Assembly (NCBI GenBank): GCA_026398615.1
Contig: JAPLSN010000037.1
Span: 1-42,688 of the forward strand
Length of the DNA stretch: 42,688 bases
Origin: Spirochaetota bacterium
GTDB taxonomy: Bacteria > Spirochaetota > Spirochaetia > Treponematales > UBA12059
Reading direction: 5' to 3'
A program made the translations under genes and the position numbers. Of this stretch, positions 8,541-15,584 are shown piece after piece. Within the stretch, counting starts at the first letter, position 1, and each line of letters starts with the position of its first letter. The notes beneath the pieces were generated by a model, which saw only the letters and a list, made by a program, of their open reading frames with translations, made no database searches and was not told where the DNA came from.

Positions 8541-9538
8541 TCAGGCAGCCACTTCATCGACTTGCACTCCATTTATTAACTTGATTCCCGATTCAACGAG
8601 CGGGATTTGTTTGTAACCATCAAGCCTGCCGCGAAGGTTGATTCGGTGGGATTGGTGGTACGAAGGTGGAGCCAATGTGCCGCGGGGAAGTCATAGAACG
8701 CGAACAGGTCATCCTTACCCTTCACCAGGCATTCCACAGCCTTCGGGTACTTGTCCTTGAATGACGCGACAAAGAGATCGTATGCTTTGAACGCGTCCTC
8801 GCGCGTCGGCGCGAGGTATTGCTCATGCAGCATGCCCTTGGCCTTTCCCTGAAGCACTTTCGGGAGCTTGTCCAGGATGTTCCCGGACTTGTGGAACCAG
8901 CATCGCTGGATACGCGTCTGCGATCACACCTCCGCTACGGTGGTCTGGAATCCCATTGCTCCGTCGCATACCGCAAGTGCCGGTGCATTGTTCAATCCTC
9001 GGGATCGCAGGTCAAGGAGAACCTTTTTCCACGATTGCACGCTTTCCCTGAAGCCATCCGATACGGCAAGCAATTCCTTGTTACCCAAGGAATCCGCACC
9101 CATGACGACGAGCAGGCAGGAGCGTTCATCCTCGAGCCGGGCATTGCAGTACACCCCGTCCGCCCAGACGTAGACGTAGCGTTTTGACGACAGATCGCGT
9201 TTCGACCACTCCTCATACTCCTCGGTCCAGATATCCTTGAGCCGCACGACGGTACTCGCCGACAGCCCCTTGGCCTGTGGCCCCAGGATTGCCTCAAGCG
9301 CTACCGGAAAGTCGTCGGTCAAGATGCCCTTGAGGTAGAGCACGGGCACAAGCGTATCGATGCTCGGTGCCCGCCGCATGAACTTCGGCAGTATCCGACT
9401 CGTGAATCGTTCCTTCCCCAAGGCGTCCAAGGCTCGATCGTCCACGCGCGGCCGCGTGACGGGGATCGGACCCACTCCGGTGAGCACTGTATGCTCGGGC
9501 ATTGCCTCGATTCGAGTCTCGGTGGTAGTCTTGCTCAC
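8541..9538 (-). pseudogene. Degenerate IS256-family (Mutator) transposase
   Basis: Minus-strand transposase remnant. Family blocks include PRVDDRALDALGKERFTSRI, SASTVVRLKDIWTEEYEEW, YVYVWADGVYCNARLEDE and RCWFHKSGNILDKLP, then YPKAVECLVKGKDDLFAFYD and TNPTESTF. It is broken in two ways. An in-frame TGA at 8924-8926 replaces the Phe expected between AEV and SQTR. Near 8620 the sequence jumps from ESTFA to the normal C-terminal tail (RLDGYKQIPLVESG, ending at 8541) in another frame, deleting about 60 codons. The GTG at 9538 has an AAGGAG upstream, but about 80 N-terminal residues of the family are absent. Not functional. Confidence 0.88.
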
Positions 9539-9539
9539 G

Positions 9540-10140
9540 GACGTTCTCCTTCGGGCAAGTTTCGTTTGGCGACAAAACCTTACCGAAAAGAGGCGTCCTT
9601 TTTCTATCCCGTCCACAAGAATCGATCATGTCTCGGCGCTCTAAAACATCAGCTCTCGAACTGCCAAGGTATCGGTTTTCCTGCCGCACCTGTGCTTTCA
9701 GGGGCGAAGACCATCTACCAAGCGGCCTAAGATGCCCAGGCCAAGCGAGCGTCACATTCCAACCTCAAAGCCAAGCCTCGCCGCCGATCCAAGGCCACGA
9801 TCATGGACGATGCGGACGCTCTGGCTGAGAGTCATCACATCCTCATCCTCCTGAACACCCTCTTCGCCAGCGATCCCAACGCGACCCGCAGGGCCGACTA
9901 CAAGTCGGCTGCGACGATAGTCCGAAAGTGCCTACGCTGATCAATTCGACGCATTGCCTTTACATTTTCCTCGTCTCCTCTGGTGTCATCATCATCTTGG
10001 CGCAAGCCTGAGGATGGCTGCATCCGCGCCAAGGTGGAATAATGTCAACAGCCGGGAGGTGCCGCCCACCACTGCTCATAAGCCATCTTTCCGAAGCAGA
10101 TGCCTCCCTCTTGCCCCTATCTGTCTTTTTTCTTATTACT
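9540..10140. other. Gap of remnants upstream of the toxin-antitoxin module
   Basis: No convincing gene. On the plus strand, 9731-9940 is open and ends with ESHHILILLNTLFASDP and a TGA. Its only ATG is at 9803 (45 codons) and an in-frame TAA sits just before it at 9728. It may be the tail of a lost gene; I do not recognise the family. The part from 9540 to 9730 probably belongs to the decayed end of the IS256 element. From 9941 to 10140 I see only pyrimidine-rich sequence leading to the toxin promoter. Confidence 0.4.
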
Positions 10141-10173
10141 GGTATTGTGCGATACCGATACTTGGGGTATATT
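10141..10173 (+). promoter_or_regulatory. Promoter and dyad of the toxin-antitoxin-chaperone operon
   Basis: TTGTGC (10145-10150) and TATATT (10168-10173) are 17 bases apart, a good sigma-70-type pair. GGTAT-N6-ATACC (10141-10156) is a dyad over the -35 element, a plausible site for antitoxin autorepression. The -10 ends only two bases before the toxin ATG at 10176, so that start would lie at or before +1, and either the promoter or the start is slightly misplaced. Confidence 0.4.
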
Positions 10174-10175
10174 GA

Positions 10176-10538
10176 ATGATTGGATCGCTAGCGACCCAGC
10201 TTTTCCTGGTGCGCCTCATGCCACTTCTCGCGGCCCGGAAGGTTGCATGGAAGCCCCGTAATCGGCGCAAGACAAGGGAATTTATGCTGGAGGAAGGACT
10301 TAGCGAGGATGACGCCTACGAGATCATCTCCAAGCTCCAGCCCGAGCACTACGCCAAGGGACTGGACCCCGATGACGACGGAACGCCTGGGGATGTCATG
10401 GTGTTCTTTCTCCCGTACAAGCGGCAAACTCCGCCGGAGAACGAGATTCTGTTGTACATCAAGTTGAAGATTTGGACCGATATCAGTGGCGATGCCGGTA
10501 TCGTGATGTCTTTCCATGATGAGGGCAATTATGAGTAA
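10176..10538 (+). CDS. MqsR-like toxin of a toxin-antitoxin-chaperone module
   Basis: Probable mRNA-cleaving toxin of the MqsR/RelE-like fold. About 120 residues or fewer. The MqsR-type pattern is visible as GLSEDDAYEIISKLQPEHYAKG in the middle (about residues 40-61) and a C-terminal sheet ILLYIKLKIW...AGIVMSFHDE. Start is uncertain: ATG 10176 has no clear ribosome-binding site, and ATG 10218 is an alternative, though the family usually keeps the residues before it. The stop overlaps the antitoxin start by eight bases. Toxin-first order and the zinc-finger antitoxin next door match mqsRA. Family assignment rests on pattern and context. Confidence 0.72.
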   Translation: MIGSLATQLFLVRLMPLLAARKVAWKPRNRRKTREFMLEEGLSEDDAYEIISKLQPEHYAKGLDPDDDGTPGDVMVFFLPYKRQTPPENEILLYIKLKIWTDISGDAGIVMSFHDEGNYE

Positions 10539-11238
10539 TCGACTGCCATGTTCCCGCTGTGGCACGACCCGTGATGTAGAGGTCGTCGAGCGAGAGGAAC
10601 AGGTAACGATCAAGGGTAAGGAGATCTCCTTCCTCGCCCACTACTCGCGCTGCCTTACCTGCGGAGACGAGTTCGAGGCCCCTGGCCAGCTCGACGCGAA
10701 TCTCGACGCCGCGCGGGAAGTCTACGCCAAGCTCTATGAGGCTCCCTCTCCCGAGGCCTTGGTCGCCCTTCGTGCCCGATATAATGCGAGTCAGAAAGCT
10801 TTTGGCGCGATACTCGGCTTCGGTGAGCTCACTATGAACAGCTACGAGAAAGGCAATATTCCCGATCCGACGAACCGGCTTCTCCTCAGGCTCGCGGCCG
10901 ATCCGCTCATCTTCAAAGCGATGTATGAGATCAATTCCGGGAAGATCGGGACTACTCAACGTCGCAGGATAGAAGAGTCCGAGGGCTACGAGTCAGCGAT
11001 ACATTGGGAGGGACTAGCTGGCCTTTCTGCGCTTCTGGCGCCGCTTCAGCAGGAAAAGATCGAGGCCATCGCTCGGCGCAACGGCAGGACTGTTCCAGTG
11101 CAGATCGCGGCGTACGTCGGAACCGCATCTTTCCAGGACTACTCTCGACTGTACGCCGAAGCACGATGGTCCCATGAAAAGACAACGCCACTTCCCTCCG
11201 CCCCCGCACAACCCATCACCATCCAAGGAGCGGCGTGA
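10531..11238 (+). CDS. MqsA-like antitoxin with extended C-terminus
   Basis: Antitoxin and likely autorepressor. 235 residues from ATG 10531. A YgiT-type zinc finger has CxxC pairs at Cys7/Cys10 and Cys41/Cys44. It is followed by an Xre-like helix-turn-helix with LRARYNASQKAFGAILGFGE and the MqsA-typical MNSYEKGNIPDPTNRLLLRL. Ordinary MqsA ends near residue 131; this one has about 100 more, ending in a segment rich in Tyr, Phe, Pro and Ala. Since a SecB-like chaperone gene follows, the extension could be a chaperone-addiction segment that keeps the antitoxin unstable unless the chaperone binds it. Confidence 0.85.
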   Translation: MSNRLPCSRCGTTRDVEVVEREEQVTIKGKEISFLAHYSRCLTCGDEFEAPGQLDANLDAAREVYAKLYEAPSPEALVALRARYNASQKAFGAILGFGELTMNSYEKGNIPDPTNRLLLRLAADPLIFKAMYEINSGKIGTTQRRRIEESEGYESAIHWEGLAGLSALLAPLQQEKIEAIARRNGRTVPVQIAAYVGTASFQDYSRLYAEARWSHEKTTPLPSAPAQPITIQGAA

Positions 11239-11678
11239 TGCCCGGCGACATCAACGAACGACTTACCCGCTTCCTACATGCCTTGGAATTGCATGACATC
11301 AAGCCGATGCTTCTCCATTCCGAGAACACCGGTCCGATGCCACCTCCAGGCAGCGAACTCAAGCTTGAATGGAAGCAATCCTTTGCCAATGGCGACCCGC
11401 TTGCCACCGCACCTGAAACGAGAATATTCCGGCCCAAGTATAAGCTTTCGGTCAACTTCGAGGAAATACCTATCTTCAAGCAGGTCTCTGTCTTCATCAT
11501 TGGATTCACGGTCACTGATATGGCCGTATTCGAGGAACTCTGGGCCGATGAGGAGCTGCGAAAGGTCTTCATGGAGAAGCAGATCCAGAGGACACTATGG
11601 CCCCTTTTCCGTCAGCACACTCACGACGGGATGAGCCGCCTCGGCATGGTGCCCGTGCCGCTCCCCTGGCTCATGTAG
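11238..11678 (+). CDS. SecB-like chaperone of the toxin-antitoxin-chaperone module
   Basis: 146 residues. The C-terminal part resembles SecB: a strand pair KLSVNFEEIPIFKQVSVFIIGFTV, then FMEKQIQRTLWPLFRQHTHD and the closing SRLGMVPVPLPWLM, equivalent to the SecB PYARE...SRG.FP...L.P block. The ATG at 11238 has AAGGAG at 11225-11230 and overlaps the antitoxin stop by one base. Dedicated SecB-like chaperones occur in toxin-antitoxin-chaperone modules (for example Mycobacterium Rv1957), where they fold and protect the antitoxin. The housekeeping role in protein export is less likely given the operon. Confidence 0.8.
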   Translation: MPGDINERLTRFLHALELHDIKPMLLHSENTGPMPPPGSELKLEWKQSFANGDPLATAPETRIFRPKYKLSVNFEEIPIFKQVSVFIIGFTVTDMAVFEELWADEELRKVFMEKQIQRTLWPLFRQHTHDGMSRLGMVPVPLPWLM

Positions 11679-11719
11679 AGATTGTCATGCTTCGAATGGA
11701 ATTTGTAAGGAGTGCCCAT

Positions 11720-11911
11720 ATGCCCACCCTAACCTGGACGGGTGAAGGCCAGATACCAAGCGATTTCTCTGCGCTCTTCTCTGAAGGGCCTGTTATCGAT
11801 GAGCCAGCGGAAATGTTTGATTTTAGATATGCTTGCGGCGAGCGTTCAGGCGCGTATACCGCATTTACACGCAGGATGGAGGCGATAGAATGTCGATCAA
11901 AGGAGCTCTGA
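11720..11911 (+). CDS. Small hypothetical ORF (63 residues)
   Basis: ATG 11720 is preceded by AAGGAG at 11707-11712 with seven-base spacing, a better ribosome-binding site than many genes here have. The product begins MPTLTWTGEGQIPSDF and is acidic, with no signal peptide or membrane helix. I do not recognise the family. It lies between the chaperone gene and the methyltransferase operon and could be a remnant of the 5' end of a lost gene. Confidence 0.4.
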   Translation: MPTLTWTGEGQIPSDFSALFSEGPVIDEPAEMFDFRYACGERSGAYTAFTRRMEAIECRSKEL

Positions 11912-11966
11912 CTCCTAATTCACCAAGGAATCAGGGTTCAAATGGGGAATCGCAGGTAATACGCCC

Positions 11967-12638
11967 ATGAGCCTGGTAAAATCCAAACAACGCGTCGCCG
12001 ACCACGGGGAGGTATTCACGCCCCCGTGGATGGTCGAGGCCATGCTCGACCTCGTCAAGGACGAGACCGAGCGCATCGACTCACGCTTCCTGGAGCCAGC
12101 GTGCGGGAGCGGGAACTTCCTCGTCCCAATTCTGCAGCGAAAACTCGCCGCCGTCGAACTCAAGTTCGGCAAGTCCGAGTTCGAAAAACGGCACTACGCG
12201 CTGTTCGCGCTGATGTGCATCTATGGCATCGAGCTACTGCCGGACAACATCGCCGAGTGCCGCGCTAACATGCTGGAGATCCTCGCCTACTACCTGGCTC
12301 TGGATGGGTCGGACGACCTGTATCGAGCCGCCTTCCAGGTGCTGTCGCAGAACCTCGTTCACGGGGACGCCCTAAGTATGCACAGCAGCGATGGCCAGCC
12401 GATCACCTTCGCCGAGTGGGGCTACCTCGGCAAGGGCAAGTTCCAGCGGCGGGACTTTCGCTTCGACAGCCTCACCCAATCATCGGCCTACAGCGCCGAG
12501 GGGTCGCTCTTCGCCCACCTTGGCAAACACGAGATTTTTACGCCGGCTAAAACCTACCCGCCGATGACGGTGGGTGAATTGGCCGCCGTGCCGGGAATCG
12601 CTGAAATTTCTCGTTCCAACCGGAGGGCTGCGCCATGA
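11967..12638 (+). CDS. Small DNA N6-adenine methyltransferase subunit lacking the NPPY motif
   Basis: 223-residue protein with the cofactor-binding half of an N6-adenine methyltransferase: GEVFTPPWMVEAMLD (motif X, about residues 12-26) and LEPACGSGNFL (motif I, about 45-55), followed by YGIELLPDNIAECRANM. No NPPY/DPPY catalytic motif follows. The C-terminal part has GYLGKGKFQRRDFRFD and GSLFAHLGKHEIFTP. It opens the seven-gene operon; its stop overlaps the next start (ATGA). A second methyltransferase with NPPY is encoded at 13977, so the pair may act as a split enzyme. A stand-alone regulatory subunit is the alternative. Confidence 0.8.
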   Translation: MSLVKSKQRVADHGEVFTPPWMVEAMLDLVKDETERIDSRFLEPACGSGNFLVPILQRKLAAVELKFGKSEFEKRHYALFALMCIYGIELLPDNIAECRANMLEILAYYLALDGSDDLYRAAFQVLSQNLVHGDALSMHSSDGQPITFAEWGYLGKGKFQRRDFRFDSLTQSSAYSAEGSLFAHLGKHEIFTPAKTYPPMTVGELAAVPGIAEISRSNRRAAP

Positions 12639-13450
12639 GCAAGGAGAAAAAACTCCGAATCCGCAACGGCACGGCGGAGTTCCTCATCTTCACCCGCCAA
12701 GCCGGCGACCCGGGCATCGAGGTGCGGGTGGCGGAGGAGACTGTGTGGCTGACGCAGAAGTTGATGGCGGCGTTGTTCGAGGTCACCGTTCCAACCATCA
12801 ACGAGCATCTGGCCAATCTTTTGGGACAGGGCGAAATCGCGGCGGCGGCAACTATTCGGAATTTCCGAACAGTTCAAAGGGAGGGCAGCCGGGACGTTTC
12901 CCGCAACGTGGAATTCTACAACCTCGATGCCATCATCGCGGTCGGTTTCCGGGTGAACTCGGACCGCGCCACCCAATTTCGCCGGTGGGCCACGGGTGTC
13001 CTGCGCGACTTCGCCATCCACAGCCACACCGCAGCAGAGTTGATCGTGGAGCGCGCCGACAGCGCGAAAGAGCGAATGGGGCTGACGACGTGGAAGAACG
13101 CGCCGCACGGGAAAATCCTCAAGCCGGATGTCGTCGTCGCGAAAGACTACCTGACGGAAAAGGAACTCAAGGCACTCGACCGCATCGTGACCATGTATCT
13201 GGACTACGCCGAGGATCAAGCGGAGCGGGGCATCCCGATGACGATGCAGGATTGGGCCACGAAGCTGAACGCATTCCTCCAGTTCAATGAGCGCGACCTG
13301 CTGGATCATCCCGGCAAGGTCAGCGCCGAAGTGGCGAAGGCCTTTGCCGAAAGTGAATTTGAAAAATACCGCGTCGTGCAGGACCGCCTGTTCGAGTCCG
13401 ACTTCGACCGGGCCATCAAGAAGCTGCCGAAGAAAGGGAACAAGCCATGA
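12635..13450 (+). CDS. RhuM family protein
   Basis: 271 residues matching the RhuM family, first named in a Salmonella pathogenicity island and common beside restriction systems; the molecular function is unknown. Family blocks are EETVWLTQKLMAALFEVTVP, HLANLLGQGEI, NVEFYNLDAIIAVGFRVNS and ATQFRRWATGVLRDF, then a helical C-terminus with LTEKELKALDRIVTMYLDYAE. The N-terminal half resembles a KilA-N/Bro-like DNA-binding fold. Some homologues are about 330 residues, so the C-terminus may be short. Start and stop each overlap a neighbour by four bases, so it is expressed with the methyltransferases. Confidence 0.88.
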   Translation: MSKEKKLRIRNGTAEFLIFTRQAGDPGIEVRVAEETVWLTQKLMAALFEVTVPTINEHLANLLGQGEIAAAATIRNFRTVQREGSRDVSRNVEFYNLDAIIAVGFRVNSDRATQFRRWATGVLRDFAIHSHTAAELIVERADSAKERMGLTTWKNAPHGKILKPDVVVAKDYLTEKELKALDRIVTMYLDYAEDQAERGIPMTMQDWATKLNAFLQFNERDLLDHPGKVSAEVAKAFAESEFEKYRVVQDRLFESDFDRAIKKLPKKGNKP

Positions 13451-13980
13451 ACAGCTCACGCGGAGGCGCGGAGAACGCGGAGGAAGAGACGGTTCACGCG
13501 AAGGCGCGAGGATGCGAAGGTTCACGCGAAGGCGCGAAGACGCGAAGTGAAATCGAAACAGTTGTCCAAATAGTAATAGATACCGCGCTAGAACTACATC
13601 GAGGCCTGGGGCCAGGGCTTCTGGAATCCGTTTATGAGGCGATTCTCGCAAGGATGCTGGAACAACGAGGGCTTCGAGTCGAGCGGCAAAAAGCGGTCCC
13701 CGTCCGATTTCGGGATATCGAACTTGACGAGTGTTTCCGACTGGATCTGTTTGTCGATGATCAACTCATCGTGGAACTGAAATCTGTCGAAAACATCCAC
13801 CCCGTTCATCCGAAGCAGGTCCTGACGTATCTGCGGTTGATGGATTTATCCCTGGGCCTGTTGATCAATTTCGGGGCACCGCTTCTCAAAGACGGCTTGC
13901 GTCGGGTGGTCAACCATCACACCAACTTCGCGACTTCGCGACTTCGCGTGCACCAATATCCCGCGGAGGATCCCAAGTGA
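13447..13980 (+). CDS. GxxExxY family protein on a repeat-flanked cassette
   Basis: 177 residues. The core (about residues 37-160) has the naming motif GLLESVYEAIL (G-x2-E-x2-Y) and a PD-(D/E)XK-like arrangement RLDLFVDDQLIVELKSV, so a nuclease-like fold is likely, though activity is not established for the family. The first 35 residues are simply the translation of three tandem GC-rich repeats (13455-13547), and the last 18 are the translation of the inverted copy (13926-13950). Start (ATGA) and stop (GTGA) still overlap the neighbours by four bases. It separates rhuM from the second methyltransferase gene, so it looks like a later insertion kept in frame. Confidence 0.85.
   Translation: MNSSRGGAENAEEETVHAKARGCEGSREGAKTRSEIETVVQIVIDTALELHRGLGPGLLESVYEAILARMLEQRGLRVERQKAVPVRFRDIELDECFRLDLFVDDQLIVELKSVENIHPVHPKQVLTYLRLMDLSLGLLINFGAPLLKDGLRRVVNHHTNFATSRLRVHQYPAEDPK
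13455..13547 (+). repeat. Three tandem CACGCGAAGGCGCGAAG-type repeats
   Basis: Copies of a roughly 28-36-base unit start at about 13455, 13492 and 13520. The last (25 bases at 13523-13547) is the best match to the inverted copy at 13926-13950. They lie inside the 5' end of the GxxExxY reading frame. Confidence 0.85.
13926..13950 (-). repeat. Inverted copy of the GxxExxY-flanking repeat
   Basis: The 25 bases are the reverse complement of 13523-13547 at 23 of 25 positions. Together the two copies bracket the GxxExxY core like terminal inverted repeats. Confidence 0.85.
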
Positions 13981-15584
13981 CAGGACAAGCCCAATTTTCC
14001 CTGCGCGGTCGCAATCCCGATGTATTGACCTGCATCGCTAACCTCTCCAACGACGAGGTTTTCACACCCCCCGCGTTCGCGGGCAGGATGCTGGATACCC
14101 TCGCCCAGGCGTGGGCGACCGACCACGAGGGCGCGAAGATCTGGGCGGACAGTTCAGTGAGGTTCCTGGACCCGTGCACCAAGTCGGGCGTGTTCCTGCG
14201 CGAGATCACCAGCCGCCTGACCAAGGGCCTGGCGGACGAGATTCCGGACCTTGAGGATCGTGTCGACCACATCCTGACCAGGCAGGTCTTCGGTATCGGC
14301 ATCACACACCTGACAAGCCTACTGGCACGCCGCAGCGTGTACTGCTCAAAGCACGCCAATGGCGAGCATTCCATAGCGAAATCACTCACCAGTGATCACG
14401 GTAACATCTGGTTCGAACGCACCGAGCACCAGTGGGCAGATGGAAAGTGCGCGTACTGCGGCGCGAGCCAGAAGACGATGGACCGTGGCGAAGGGCTCGA
14501 AACCCACGCCTATGCGTTCATCCACGCCGACGACATCAAGACCCGCATGGCCGATTTGTTTGGAGGCGATATGCAGTTCGATGTAATTATCGGGAACCCG
14601 CCGTACCAGTTGGACGATGGTGGCTACGGCACGAGTGCCGCGCCGATCTACCAGTTATTCGTCGAGAATGCCATTCGCCTTGATCCGCGCTACGCCGTAT
14701 TCGTAACCCCCTCACGGTGGATGGCTGGGGGCAAAGGGCTCGACAAGTATCGGGAGCGGATGCTCTCAGACAAGCATCTGCGGAACATCGTAGACTACCC
14801 GAAGCTTTACGAGGGTTTTCCGGGTGTTAAAATACGCGGTGGCATCTCCTATTTCCTATGGGATCGCGACCACAACGGCCCGTGTGAGGTACAGACGATT
14901 TGGGACGGGCAGCCGACGGGACCAGCAGTTGCGCGCCAGCTTGATTCCTATGATATCCTTATTCGCCGAAACGAAGCCGTACCGATATTGGATAAGGTAA
15001 GAGCGAAGGGTGAGCCCACGCTCGTTGATCGCGTGTCAAGCAGAAAGCCATTCGGTCTACCTACCAATTTCAGAGGAAAGCCCTCAGCGGCGGGAGTAAC
15101 CAAGCCGATTCGTCTTTACGAAAACCAGCGTATCGGCTGGATCAGCCGCAAGGATATCCCGATCAACGAAGCTTTGATTGACGAGTGGAAAGTCCTGATG
15201 ACAAGGGTTCAGGGCACGAGTGCTGCAATCGAGACCAAGTTCCTCAGTAAGCCTATCATTGCCGAGCCAGGTACCGCATGTACTGAGACCTACCTTGTTG
15301 CCGGGCACTTCGACAACGAGGCCGATGCCTCGTACTACGCGAAGTACCTCAGTACTCGATTCGTTCGATTCTTGGTTTCTCTTCGCAAGCAAACCCAAGA
15401 CGCTGCTCGCGGAGTCTATGGTTTTGTCCCAGACTTACCGCTGAACCAAGAGTGGACCGATGCCAAGCTCTACAAGCGATATGGACTGACCAAGAAAGAG
15501 ATCGCCTTCATCGAGTCCCAAGTCGCCGAGCACAAGATCGAACTGTTTGATGAAGACAGCAGCCCTGAAGGTGACGATGAGTAA
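13977..15584 (+). CDS. Eco57I-like N6-adenine DNA methyltransferase
   Basis: 535 residues, GTG start overlapping the GxxExxY stop. It has NDEVFTPPAFAGRMLD (motif X, about 23-38), FLDPCTKSGVFLREI (motif I variant, near 62, with Thr-Lys where most enzymes have Gly), NPPYQ (catalytic motif IV, residues 207-211) and VFVTPSRWMAGGKGLDKYRE. The segment FPGVKIRGGISYFLWDR is typical of the Eco57I-type family. A zinc-ribbon-like CAYCGA near residue 159 is an unusual inserted element. The C-terminal third is probably the target-recognition domain. With the helicase-nuclease at 17844 it would form a restriction-modification system. Confidence 0.87.
   Translation: MTGQAQFSLRGRNPDVLTCIANLSNDEVFTPPAFAGRMLDTLAQAWATDHEGAKIWADSSVRFLDPCTKSGVFLREITSRLTKGLADEIPDLEDRVDHILTRQVFGIGITHLTSLLARRSVYCSKHANGEHSIAKSLTSDHGNIWFERTEHQWADGKCAYCGASQKTMDRGEGLETHAYAFIHADDIKTRMADLFGGDMQFDVIIGNPPYQLDDGGYGTSAAPIYQLFVENAIRLDPRYAVFVTPSRWMAGGKGLDKYRERMLSDKHLRNIVDYPKLYEGFPGVKIRGGISYFLWDRDHNGPCEVQTIWDGQPTGPAVARQLDSYDILIRRNEAVPILDKVRAKGEPTLVDRVSSRKPFGLPTNFRGKPSAAGVTKPIRLYENQRIGWISRKDIPINEALIDEWKVLMTRVQGTSAAIETKFLSKPIIAEPGTACTETYLVAGHFDNEADASYYAKYLSTRFVRFLVSLRKQTQDAARGVYGFVPDLPLNQEWTDAKLYKRYGLTKKEIAFIESQVAEHKIELFDEDSSPEGDDE

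Noticed and set aside
13455-13547. CRISPR array
   Set aside because: Units are adjacent with almost no spacer, only three copies, and are translated as part of the GxxExxY frame; no cas gene is present.
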